From contig CALYLX010000097.1 of the NCBI GenBank assembly GCA_944990035.1, positions 310,001-374,000 on the forward strand: a stretch of 64,000 nt of DNA, written 5' to 3'. Shown here piece by piece: positions 12,170-24,150 of this stretch; within the stretch, counting starts at the first letter, position 1; the number at the start of each line of letters is the position of its first letter. The DNA is from Clitopilus passeckerianus. Its lineage: Eukaryota > Basidiomycota > Agaricomycetes > Agaricales > Entolomataceae. Below the pieces are notes generated by a model, which ran no database searches, was not told the origin of the DNA, and was given only the letters and a program-made list of their open reading frames with translations. The position numbers and the translations under genes were made by a program.

Positions 12170-13080
12170 GCCGTCGACCACTACGTCGGTGTCGACGCCC
12201 ACAGTCCTCATTATGCTCTTCTTAGTCTGGTTGTCATGGGAGTCGTTATGGTGTAGCCCAACGACGTCCCGATACGATTGATGTCCAGCTCGAAGAATGC
12301 CATTCCTTGCCACCTAACAGGGTCGTCTAATGCATCCTTTCCCTGCGGCGTACGGTTTGAATGGGTTCAATGACACTGCGGTGAAATGTAGTTTTGATGT
12401 AGTTCATATCCCTCGACACAAGGCCGAAACAGCATCACCTTCCGTAATTTCTGTCAGTCGAACAAGCATAGAGCCAAAGTTCAAGGCGACGGTAGCCAGA
12501 AAGCACCTCAAGCCTGAGCCTCGAGGACTCACACTGGCATATGGACCCTGAAATAGCGCCTGAGCCGTCAGAGTATTGGAAGCTTTCCCATTTTGAGATT
12601 GACTGAACTCTATCACCTCAAATTCGTGTTGGATCGTTGACCTCGTAATTGACTGGTGATTAGGCAAAAGCGTATTTCTTCGAATTCCGAGGTCCTCTGC
12701 GGACTGCCAGAGGTCCCAGGACGAGCATCCACCCACCATGGAGTGGACTGGTGAGCGCTTGAGCGCTAGGCGGGCGTCTAAATGGAATCCGTTGGCTGAG
12801 TAACACCCTCTTGTAACAGTCCTACGAATTTGACGGGCCAAATCTTTTCTCACCACATCGTTGCGAATCCGGCGGCATTAACGTCAAAGATCGGTACGGA
12901 CCAACATCCAATCTGGCTGCGCTCTGTCTAAGATACCTTGGTTCTTCCGCAGGACTGCCAAAGCTTGTTATGATGCACACCTCTCCGCAGTTTGCAGGAG
13001 GCTAATTGGTTTCGTCGGTTGATCTCCCGTGAAATGTTCTTACATTTAACGCTGCCGATTTCATCGCGTTCGCTATTTAC
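12170..13080. other. No gene recognised
   Basis: A minus-strand open frame of 150 codons lies at 12404-12856, but it has no motif I recognise. I do not call it a gene. Confidence 0.35.
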
Positions 13081-13082
13081 TC

Positions 13083-15655
13083 ATGGTGCAGCTTCTCCTC
13101 ATCTTGTTCGCTGGAATCGCATCCGCCGCACTGTCGGTCAGTCATAGCAGTGAAGTGAACTATGTACGACACGAAGTCCGCTCAGTTCTACCCGATCCCT
13201 TACTGCGAGTGTCGACTCCGTCGAAGTCCTCATCTCTTCCGATTCGGATAGCGCTCAAGCAACAAAATCTACATCTACTTCCCGATTACCTTCTATCGGT
13301 CTCGGACCCTACATCTCCGTCATACGGGAAGCACTGGGCTCCCGAGCAAATTGTAGAGGGATTCGCTCCCCCGGTGCATGTAGCTCAGACGATCACGGAA
13401 TGGTTGTCGGGGCATGGTATCCATCCAAGCCGAGTGAAAACGTCTCCAAACAAGAGCTGGCTCGACATCAAAGACGTCACCATTGAGGAGGCTGAACGCT
13501 TCTTGAAGGCTCGTTATCATCTGTATGAACGAGGGGATGGAGATGAGGATTATCTAGGTCGGAATAAAGATATGATTATAAATCACCAAGAAGAATTCTA
13601 AATACCCTTTTAGCTTGTGATTCCTACTTTCTTCCGAGAGAAATCTCCAATCTCGTCGACTTCGTGACACCAACTGTCCATCCGATTCCTCTCATAAAGC
13701 GCAAGGAAGATGGTTTGGGAGGAGTTTCTATCCAGCGTAGAACTCAGAATGGATCTGCCTCCCCTGCTCCTATCAGCGGCTGCGACACTGTGATCACGCC
13801 TGACTGTCTAAAGGGTCTATACAATATCACTTACACTCCACAAGCAGTAAACCGCAATTCGGTTGGATTAGGTAACGTCACTTTAATTTTCAGAGAATTT
13901 CTGTCTTAACATCGATCATAGTCAGCTACTACTCTTTGACATACCTTCAATCCGATCTCGACACGTTCTTCCGGAATTTCTCTCCTTCACTGGTGGGCAC
14001 ATCCCCAAAGTTAGTTTCAATTGACGGAGGTATGCAGCTCGCTTTATCTCAACTACGATTATGGGCTTACCGTCCAACGCAGGCACCGTTACTCCCGATG
14101 AGAGCTCTGATTTTGGTGAAGATGGCTGGATTTTGCAATACCTCATGACTCTTGTACAATCGCAGCCCGTCACACTGCTGCAAGTTGGGAATAAGCAAAC
14201 CGGTAGGGCTTCTCCCGACTTAGGTCTTTGAAGAGTTTGAATGTTATCTAAACATCGTTATCTTTAGGGGAAACTCGTTCGTTCAATTTGTGGCTGGACG
14301 CCGTGGACGGTAGCTACTGCACCTCGGGAGGCGGCGACGACTTTACCTACGACCCTCAAATCCCCTCACCCTTCCCAGACGGGCTCAAGAACACTCTTGC
14401 GGAATAGCTAAACCCCCATACGTCGTTTCTAATTCCCAAGCAGCCTACGAGCACGGATACTCCAAGTACTACCTCGAACGACAGTGCAATGAATTCGGTA
14501 AATTGGGACTGATGGGGATTACGGTGCTTTATTCTGCTGGAAACACGGGAGTAACTGGAGCTCAGAGTGGAGTTTGTATGGATGAACATAGTACGTATCA
14601 TCCTCTGTTCCGTCAATTTTATCCAAGGGTGTAACCTCTCCTTTAGGCACGTTGAACTACAACGGGACCGTCTTCGTCCCATCCTGGCCAGCCTCATGTC
14701 CTTGGGTGACTGCTGTAGGAGGAACCCAAGTGAAAGCAAACGCGACAGCGGCACCCGGCAACGAAGAGGTATGGAGCCAGGAGGTCCTCCCTGACGTATT
14801 TCAATCTGGAGGCGGCGGGTTTAGCAACAACTTCCCGTCTCCAAAGTATCAGAAGGGCGCGGTCAAGAATTACCTGAAGAAATTCGGCTATACACACAAT
14901 ACAAAGTTCAACACAGGCGGGGTGGGCTTCTTTCTCTGTCTCCTTCCTATCTTGCCTCCTCATCTACGCCATTTCGCAGAGAGCCTATCCTGACCTGAGT
15001 GCCAACGCGTGAGTTGTGACTTCAATTCTCAGAATCAACCCTAGATGACATTGGATGGACAGTAACTCCTTCTTGAACGTCGACAACGGGTCCCTCTCAA
15101 TCGACAGTGGCACTTCAGGCGCTACGCCAACGGTTGCTGCCATTATATCCCTCGTCAACGACGCTAGGATTGCTGCCGGTAAATCTCCAGTTGGTGTGTG
15201 ATTACCTACCCTTTGCTGCCTTCCTGTCATTAACAAAAACTTTAGGCTTTATAAACCCAGCGGTAAGCAACAACCCCATACAACGACCTGGGCACACTTA
15301 CTCAACTTTGCCCTAGATTTACTCCCCAATATTCGCTGGAGCATTCAACGACGTGACTTCGGGCTTCAGCCAAGGTTGTAGAGGACGTGGGTTGTCTATT
15401 CTATCCCCTTAACCCTCGCTAATTCGAATGTTCGTCTAGTGCAAGGCGAAAGAGGCGGAGGTTTCAATGCGTGAGTCTAGGTTTTCTACGAACGACATGT
15501 ATGGCTGAGCGTTTTTTCAGGACCAAAGGCTGGGATCCCGCATCCGGTAAGCTAGTTCTCTCATGACCCTAACTATAGTATTCATTCAGTCAATTCCAGG
15601 CGTTGGAACGCCCAACTTGGGCCGTTTGATCGAGACATGGCTGAGGCTGCCTTGA
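13083..15655 (+). pseudogene. Sedolisin-family (S53) serine protease, decayed
   Basis: Exon 1 encodes a signal peptide and a pro-kumamolisin propeptide (SYGKHWAPEQIVEGFAPP). Downstream exons show family landmarks: CDSYFLPREISNLVDFVTPTVHP, LQYLMTL, SGGGDDFTYDP, CGIAKPPYVVSNS, LGLMGITVLYSAGNTGV, SWPASCPWVTAVGGTQV, GGGFSNNFPSP, AYPDLSANA, the nucleophile motif SGTSGATPTVAA, and the usual end GVGTPNLGRLIETW (TGA 15653-15655). Two catalytic landmarks differ. The ExxxD pair before LQY reads E-D-G-W-I, losing the Asp. The oxyanion Asp in 'SGDNG' is Asn (SAGNTG). Near 14390 the reading frame of SGGGDDFTYDP runs into TAG while the next conserved block is in another frame, with no suitable intron. Most likely an inactive copy. 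Confidence 0.7.
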
Positions 15656-15659
15656 TAGA

Positions 15660-18600
15660 AGACATGACAGACTGTGGATCCAATATACTTTCACTTCTCA
15701 ATGGTACGGTCGATCAACATCTCTAATAACGCAATACATATCATATGTTCTCCATAATACTTTGGGCACAAAGGTGACTGGCGAGCATCACATGTCCCAG
15801 TGATAGCCCTAGCGAGAAAACGGTACGGGATAGTACGAAGGAAAAAAAAACGTAAGGATATATACAGGCGTGGTGACGTATGTCGCTGAAGGTAATGGAA
15901 CGTCGTGGTTGAAGAGAGACAAAGACGGAGTGAAACATGGTTTGTGAAGGACACCGTCTGATCCCAGGAAGTCCTGAACGTATATGCATTCGTATCGCCT
16001 GCTTTCGCTTCGGGGTGCCTGTTCTCCCAACCTTGGGTAATACGGTAGGTTGGCCACGTCTCCCAAAGTATCATCTGGAGTTCTAGCGCGAGGAGATCTC
16101 GTGCAGGAGGGGAATCGGGGCCTTCACCGACATCACCCTAGTGCCTCATAGCCGATTGAGCAAGCCATGCTTGATGACGACCAAGAATGTATGCTGGTGG
16201 TCCAAATTGCGGTGGTGAGGATGATGTGGGCGTGCATACGGAGGTGTATTGAGTACCGGTAGCAAAAATGCCAGTTGAGAGACCGACGAGGGGTGGTCAT
16301 GTTGAATGGGATTGTGGTGGTCTTCGCTGGTGCTGTTGAGGGAGATGCTCTGACGAGCCAGCTTATCAAGATAAAGCAAGCTGTGCCGAGGAGTTGTAGG
16401 GTCCGAGCTTGAAGATAGTTGACAGCTGGAATGGCCTGTAAAGATTCATGAAGATTGGTCGGAAACTTGATGGGGGGAGGACGACGAACCTTCAAGCTTA
16501 GATATCACCATCTACATTTTTCTAAGGTCCATTCCTCGAAGACCATACAGCAGCAGCAGGATATGTATGTTTCATCCTCCCATTGTTCCAGAGGCCGAGT
16601 ACCCCCTTGTCCTTCGTACTCCATGGCAATTTAGAAGTCCTCCTTGAGAGCCCACAGGAACGCAATATCAAAACGAAAGCTGATGCTAACGACCAAGGTG
16701 GTTATTCAAGAGGTCATGCGTATTCGTATCCGTATTTGGCACTTGAAGTTTGCCAGTTTTGCGTGCACCAGGAGAAGGAATGCTGAGCGCTGAAGCCTCG
16801 ACCAAGCTGTCCATGAACGAGGGTGAAGATGCTGTGGGAAACAACTTTAGGGCAGGCGGCATAATCCTGGTGGCCCCAAGCCGTGATGCCCCTGTTGCTC
16901 TCCTTGCTCAACATTCTCCTCGTAAACCCGCCGACAGCGACCAGAAACATAGCTGCGAACAGTGTCAACGATGACCAGCAAGAAGAGGAACGAGAACACC
17001 TGCCCCAGTCAACGTTTCATTGCAACAGTGGCCCCGACTTACATCTCCTTCGTACTGCGAACTGTGCCAGAATTTTCGCGAGGCGACCAGCCTCAGGTCG
17101 CCAGATAGAGAGTTACAGATATACCTGCCGGAGATACACAGTCTGGCCTGATTCAAGCATTAGTGGAAATGTCGACTCAAGGCCGTCCGAGCCCAGATCC
17201 TCCCCGAATGCTCTGGCGGTTCGTTTGCAGCCATTTCCTGGTAGGTTCGCCTAATATTTTTTCATCTCTTTAACCTCTCCGTTAACACCCTCATCTAGCT
17301 AACGTCAGTTGAGCCCTCTTCGGACTCCGGACCTTACATATCCTCTCGTCGCCCAGCGGAAGCTCTGCAGGGATATATCCAGTACCAATGGCAAAAAAGG
17401 GATCCCTGGATGCAGAACTAGCGATTGGGCTGCTTGATATACCTCCGAGCCCCCGTCACCCAGTGTATAAGGTCAGTAGCCTCCACTTAATCAGGTACCG
17501 ATGAAGGCTAATTGAACTTTGCAGGCTCAACATTGCACCGGCACCAAAGCTACTGAGGATTCAGCTCCCCCTTCCCAGTGTATTCAACTCCCAGAGCATG
17601 GAGGCCCTTGCAAAAACTGAGGTCACCTCGGAAATTTACGAGTCAGCGACCGTATTCCCACTCGGGTTGTTGTTTTCATCTCCTGTCTGGGCATTACGAC
17701 CCTCGTCTGCTGCGCGGTTCGGCACGAAGGGCAGCAGAACCCGGGAACCTTCCTCAGCTGAAACCCCTGTCCGAATTGCACACACCAGGTCATACCTTCA
17801 AATCTACATGTACGCCGTCCGACCCCTGATCCGTGTTTAATCTAACAGTTTTATGTCTCTAGGTCGTTCGGAAGATGCTCTTGGAGTCTCAACCTGACCT
17901 CCATGTCGAACCTGTGGCTCCCACAACCACGTTGACCATCTTGGCTGACTCAACCTGTCGCAAACTTCCCCGCTCGTCAACTTCCCAGACCAGAAATTGT
18001 GGTCGTGGGTGCAGCACGCCGACACAGCCCTTTTCTCCAACACGTAAACCACCCTTCCGTGTGGCAGGATTCCCCACCTATCGCATCCCCACCCCATCGT
18101 TTACCATCGAGTCGAGACTACCTCGCAACGTAGATGATTCCATCTGGTAGCTTTCACGAAGCCAAAAGTTACAGGCATGGCAAATCGAACAATACGAAGA
18201 GAACCGACCGGCCAGCATCCCTTCGAGCCCCTCCTCGTCTTTGAGACTTCCATGTCCTCGCTGGCGGAGAGCTATCCACTCGTCATACTAGACCCTTGTA
18301 CAGCAGGGTCGGTTCCGAACCTACTCAACGGTCCAATCGCTTCTGTGAATGAGGACAGCCCTTGCTGGCCGGCTGACTTGATCCAGCAAATAGTCAGCAC
18401 ATCACACGATGAATTGGAAAATATGCCATTGGGCTTTCGTTTCTGGCTGGCAAGGGTCAGGCCGACCACAGCACCATTGAAGTCGTGGAGATGGGAGAGC
18501 ACGACCATCTAGAGAAGGTCTGAGGAGAGTGTCCCAGGAAGTTGGTTTGGCGTTTGGGCTGGGAAGAAGAGCAACGAAGAAAAGACTTTCAAGTAGTATG

Positions 18601-18890
18601 TACATCAGACATCATAGAACGTAAGGGTTGTTGTACAGGATAGAATCGCCACGGATATGCCAAACGCTTGTACGTTGTACGAATGTGAAAAGATTAGAGA
18701 TCATGGGCTCTGGGAAGAAGAGGTGTACATGTACACTTTGGTAAGCGCGGTAGACGAACGGGTTGTATAGTATAAATCAAAGCAAGAAGGAAAGTAAATT
18801 CAAGTGCCTTCGACACCTGGAAAGTGGTCACTATGTGCAAGAGAACCGGGTCTCTTGGACGACTCACCTTGGAACCAGCGGCATGCGGCC
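15660..18890. other. Long stretch without a supported gene
   Basis: Many overlapping frames occur on both strands. Hydrophobic runs on the minus strand near 16.9 kb (LTLFAAMFLVAVGG) could be a decayed membrane gene, but I cannot assemble exons. A plus-strand frame at 18177-18512 has no recognisable motif. Confidence 0.35.
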
Positions 18891-18898
18891 GAACGCTA

Positions 18899-21800
18899 TT
18901 ACTTTATGAACCGGAGTTTGGACTCTTTCAAGGTGTTGTTGCTCCAGTAGGGCAGCTTGATGCGGTCTTGGGTGGACACCCTCAACCAACGGCCCTGACG
19001 GAGACCTAGCAAGACGGCCAGATAAGGGGACTGCCGGCTGTTTGATACGCGCCCCAGGATGGCCACTTCAAGTCGCTCGTATTGAGCAAGATTCCCCGCC
19101 TCCACATCGATATTCCAAAGATCCTCGACCTCCAAACGAGACTTCACCACTGCCGACTCGTCAACCTTCTGCCCCTTATCATGAGCAGCGGAACCCCCAC
19201 TAAGGATCCGCACGCTATAACCTGGGAGCCATATACGCAATCCACGATTTGTCATGGTGTAGGTTTGGTCAATGGATTCATCCATCGAGGCCTCTTGCTG
19301 CGAAGCGAATGAGAGAGGGGAGAAGCAGTCTGGACCCGCCGCGAGCATACTGTTCTGGGTGGATGACAGTCCTTGCCAGGCAAACAGCCCCATATCGTCG
19401 CTACGCTGGAGGATTTCCACCTGCAACCTATAGAATGCAGCGTTGCCCTCCCCATAGGCAATGGTGAGTGGGACGTCCAGGAAACCGATGAGACAGTAGG
19501 CGATGTCTTCTATCCGAGTCGTACGCCTTTTGGAGACCCAGATTAGGGCGTCCCTGGCATGACTGATACCAGGGGTAAAGTTAAGAAGCGAGTCGACAGG
19601 TATTCCTGTAATCTTGGAGATGCGCTCCCAGAGAGGGACACCCAAGATATCGTCAGACACCTTGTCGTTATCGTCGAGGTTGGGCTGTGTTGGGGTAATG
19701 CGGCGCCATGATGTCCCAAAGAACAGGACTCTTTTCGGCGCCAAGAGCTCCTGTAGAGTCCATCCTCGAGTAAACCACAGATCTCTCTCCAGGGTTTCGA
19801 GCGAAGTGGTGTCGGCGAGGTGTATGATGCAAAGCTTGGAGTTTCGGTACCAGCTGAACATCGAACGTATCGATTCCTCGAGTTCAGCGCTTCTACTCTT
19901 GTCAATGCAGCCAGTGTCAAACCAGACGAACTGACAACCGTGTTGGGAGGCGATAGCGCAAAATTCGACGATCTTCACCAAGTCCGCACAGCTCTCTCGG
20001 ACGACGGGAGACATCCTATCACAGAATTCCTTCATAGCCGATAGCAGCCCGTTGTTTGGCTTCCCCGTGGTCGCTCCCGCTTCATCCGCGAAGCTGCCTA
20101 CTTTTTCCAAGATCTGTGCGCTGGTGTGCAGGTGGCGCGGATGTTCATCGTGCACCAGGCTCTTAAATCCGGTTATGCCGAGTTTCTCGAACTTGGCGAC
20201 ATCCTGAAAATTCAGTTCACCTTTATCGAGCCAGCGATGAGAAAATATTGCGTATGCCGCCTGTTTCGCGATCCACTCCTTTGCGCAGTTCCGGATATCC
20301 CCCTCAGTTTGGCTCGACCACTGGGGCCGTTTCTTCCATGGAAAATATTCATCGATGAACCTTGTGATTGCGCTCTGTAGAACACCTTTGATGCCTGGTC
20401 GTCGAAGAAGTTCCATGCCTCCGAGATGAAGAAGATAGATAGGAAGTTGGTTTTGAATGTGCTCGTCGATGGCATTGTTCATGGCTTGAGTGGGAGAAGG
20501 TGTTTCAACGCGTTTGTGACGGATTGGATGAAATCCACTTGCCTTCTATATATTGATTCTTGAAGATGTAACCGAGTTAGAAATAGTTGGCGCTTGAGAG
20601 AAATGGTAATACCCGCTGAAAGGGATGAAGACGCGACATAGAGATATGACACTGAGCAGATCGCTCTACTATCAAGAAAGCCTGCGTACCAACTATGGGA
20701 AATAATGAATGAAAGCCTCCTGAGCCAAGGTTCGGTATTCTTATGGGACGGGCTTACGTTCTAGAGTCACAAATAAAGGCATAGTTAGTCCAGGCGTGCA
20801 TGCAGACGGCGATATCCTTACTTCCTAAAGGTCATGAAGATTGTGGCGATGTTCGTAAGCAGATATTAATATTCGGACAGATTCACTTACTGTCTGAAGA
20901 CACAAGGTAGACGACACGGTTAGAGGCAATGTACGGGTTCAGCAATGCCACTCACTTTCTAGATATAGGAAAATGGGCATCCCTGATAAGTAAACAGGTT
21001 ATAACGCAGATACTGGCATACTCTCTGGGAAGTGGGAATGCGTGAGATCGTGTTAAGCACAAGGATATTCATACTCAATAGATGCACGGACTTTCTGAAG
21101 ACCCGAGGCAAACAACCATGGTAAGTCGACGAAAGGCCCTATTCAACGGCTCTACGTACTTCCTGAAAGACAAAAGGCAGATGAACATTTCAGCGCAAGA
21201 ATTTGAAGGCTAGGCGAGATTGCATACTTCCTAAAAGACGAAATTGAACATCGCGATAAATGCTTCGGTTACATCGACTTTAAAATCTCACCTACATCCT
21301 GAGAATGCGAAGGTAAACAGCCACGTAGGTGAACGGAGAGCAGCTAGTCAAACAACATACCCGCTAGGATGTCAAGGTGCATGTTAATAAGAGCATAGTC
21401 GTGCATACTCGAAAAATACACATACACGCTGTGGAGTGGAAGGTAGATACCCCTGGTAAGTGCATGGTTGTGCATGCTCGACAGAAAGTCCACGCACGTA
21501 CTGGGAAAGCAAAGGTACACGACCGTTGTAAGAGCCTTATGAATCAAAAGTTGACAGATCCACGTACTTTCTAAAGGATCGTTGACGAAAAGTCATCATA
21601 AGCGTTCCATATGAGCGTCTATACTCAATAGCTTGGCGTACTTCCTGATGGTGGCACGAAGATAACACCCATCAGCACACCAACGAAAATATCACGTACA
21701 AGCGTGACTTACTTCCTGGAATCGGAGGGACACGACTATAAGTATATGAACGTCGATTGTCAACAAATTCACGTACCGCCTGTATGACAAGGCAAACGAC

Positions 21801-24150
21801 CCTGGTAAGCGCAGGCTTACACATCGTCTGGTAGACTCACGTACACTCTGGAGGATCAATCGATCATGCCAGACAACCATGGTAAGACCACGGATATGGA
21901 TACTAAAGCTTCACCCACCGGCTGGAGATACAGAGCCAGAAATTGTTGGTAGGTTCATGAGAGTACATACCCGATGAAACCACGTACATTCTGAAGAGGA
22001 AGCCCTTGGTCAGTCACCAGAAGTGCATGAAAGTGTAAATCGAAGGGGTTTACGCACATACTATAGGCGTGAAGACGAAGCGCTATGGTCAAAGCCTTGA
22101 ATATGTGTACTCGGGAGGATTCACCTACCCACTGAAGAGGTTGTTCCAAGTAAGTCAACGTACGGCATATTTACGTAGATACACGTACATTCTGACCATT
22201 CAAAGGCAGATAACCATGATGAGTTCATGGGTGCGGATACAGGACGGACTAATTTGACGTACGAGCTAAAGAAATCAAACCAGACCGCGGTCGTCAGCAC
22301 AAGAGCGTGAATACTCAGGAAAGCCACCTACGTTCTGATGATGGATGGGAGAACCACTATGTTGAGTGCCTGAATATTCATACGTCATGGAACCACGTAC
22401 GCCCTGAGGATGTAAAGGTCGTTGGTGAATGAATGGCTCCATGTCCCAACGGATTCACGTACTTGCTGAGGAAGTAGAGCCAAACAAATAGTGGTCCTTC
22501 TCAGTCAGTATCTTGTGTCCACTCGATGGCCTCACATACTTGCTGGAGAGGAGAGCGGCCATGGTAAGTGCATGAGCATGAACACGCGATGGATTCACTT
22601 ACAAGCTGAAGAAACGGAGGTAAACCATTGCGAATGCTTAAACTGCAGGTTTGGTAGATTCACGCACCCACTGAAGAAGCAAGGCCGAATAGCCGTAATA
22701 AGAGCGTGAGCGTATTTTCTTATGCATTCACGTACTTCCTGACAGTAGGGAACCGTGATCAGTAAGGAGTATAATGACAAGCTTCACCATTCTCACGTAC
22801 TCGCTGACCAAGTGGGACCATTCACGGTAAGTGCATGAAGGCCCATATATAATGAATTCACGGACATACTAGACGAAGCACAGGTGGACACCCCAGACTT
22901 AGTCCCAGATCATGGATACAGGGAGGATTCACATACGCTCTAGAGAACCCATGGAGGGTATCGATGATGAGTGGAGGGATAGGTGCTCGGAAGGTATTTC
23001 ACGTACACGCTGGAGAAACAAATGCGGACGGCCCTAGTCAGAGCATGAGTCTGGGGTTTGAACGGTTCACGTACGTCCTGAAGAATCGAAGGCAGACGAC
23101 CTCAGTGAGCAAATGGATCTCCATACTCTTCATATGCACCCACATTCTGATGAGAGGAAGATGCGCAACCGATTTCAGTGGGTCAATGAGTATGCTTCGT
23201 AGATTCACTCACTTTCTGAAGACCCCTGAGTAAGTTTATGAATTTACAGAGTCGATGAATTCCCGCACCTCCTGAGGAACGCAAGCAGAGTAGCGTGGGT
23301 CAGAAAAGAAGTACAAACGCCCACTAAGTTTCGCCTACTTTCTCCTAGTTGTGAATCCGGAAAGACATGATGAGCAAATTAGTGACACTCCGACAGTTCC
23401 ACCTACTTTCTATCAATGGTCGGTGATTCGGGACAGTCAGCGACTGAACGAGAATACATCATAAAATCACATACCCGCTGGTTTTGCGAGAGAGGCGGGA
23501 TGTACTGAGCCATCGTCATCCCCGTGTGCGTCACATGTACTTACAAGCTGGGTTCATTGCATTAACATACATGTAGAGCGCGCTTCTTCCGGACGTTGAT
23601 AAGAGAACTTACTTCCTGGTGTCATTGACGAGTCAGTTGGTTGGTGTGAAAGGCTTAGAGTCTCATAAAGAGTACATGCTACCTAGGACGGGAAGACGGT
23701 GAATACTAGATTGATAATCAAGGTCTGATGATGCTACTCACTTTCTGGTTTACAGATACGCATGGTGCATGACATTAGAAAGCTTCTTTAGTATTTAGCA
23801 AGATCACACTTACCCACTGACAGGCAGATAGACGTTGAGCTAGAGTGGCTCCTCAAGTCACGATCCACTCACATCCTAGCGTAAATCGCCGAGTACGACA
23901 GTTAGGCGGTGACTCTCCTTGAGAGATGGTGACTTCTTACAAACTGGAAGAATAGTTGTGAAAGAAGGGTTCGGTAAGCTTCATCCCGTCAGAAGATGGC
24001 GAAAGTATACTTCTGTTTCCTTTACATGGCGGCGATATCAGTGCGATCAGTTTCTGGTGAGCTTGGCGCGTCACTCACCGAAGAGTTGTTGGCCGCCTGA
24101 AGCAATAGAGTCAACGCAAGCGTGTAGGCCTAGGCTAATTAACGCACCAT
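18899..24150 (-). CDS. HET-domain protein with single-codon-exon N-terminus (copy 1)
   Basis: The uninterrupted ORF 20482-18899 (527 codons) is a HET-domain protein. AYAIFSHRW lies at residues 76-84, CQFVWFDTGCIDKSRSAELE around 183-202, and LWFTRGWTLQELLAPKR around 235-251. HET proteins act in fungal non-self recognition and cell death. I extend the gene upstream. Directly before the ATG are 21 open codons in frame (20545-20483, starting K-A-S-G-F), preceded by ...CTAAC...TATATAG. That intron's donor (GTATTA at 20612) abuts CGG, the first of 50 tiny exons running to TTT at 23941, then 9 nt at 24011-24019, 18 nt at 24079-24096, and an ATG at 24148-24150 against a GTGCGT donor. All lengths are multiples of three. 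The product would be about 609 residues. The ORF is certain and the upstream extension is inference. The gene could instead start at 20482. Confidence 0.65.
20613..23943 (-). repeat. Array 1: tandem intron units separated by 3-nt exons
   Basis: There are 50 units, spaced 56-77 bp (usually 64-71). On the minus strand each reads YAG, triplet, GTRNGT-like donor. Triplets with plus coordinates of their first base, from the 5' end: 23941 TTT, 23873 GAT, 23814 TGG, 23742 AAA, 23680 GTA (GC donor), 23613 GAA, 23545 CTT, 23475 CGG, 23407 AAA, 23339 GAG+AAA, 23269 GAG, 23213 AAA, 23144 AAT, 23075 GAC, 23007 CGT, 22937 AGC, 22866 TAT, 22801 CGA, 22736 GAA, 22668 TGG, 22603 CTT, 22540 CAA, 22463 CAA, 22401 GGC, 22332 AAC, 22263 CTC, 22189 AAT, 22129 TGG, 22058 TAT, 21988 AAT, 21919 CCG, 21845 AGT, 21777 GCG, 21713 GAA, 21642 GAA, 21568 AAA, 21498 TAC, 21426 CGT, 21361 CGG, 21296 GAT, 21228 GAA, 21160 GAA, 21092 AAA, 21022 AGA, 20956 AAA, 20891 ACA, 20822 GAA, 20758 AAC, 20690 TTG, 20613 CGG. 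No stops. The introns are well diverged from one another, unlike array 2. Confidence 0.85.

Noticed and set aside
12404..12856. 150-codon minus-strand ORF
   Set aside because: No motif, signal or splice context. Consistent with a chance open frame.
16714..17156. Hydrophobic minus-strand frames as a MARVEL-type membrane gene
   Set aside because: Exons could not be joined in frame and no diagnostic motif was seen.
21685..21700. Extra array unit (ACGTAC-AAG-CGT)
   Set aside because: The acceptor would be ACG rather than AG, and accepting it would break the regular spacing between 21642 and 21713.
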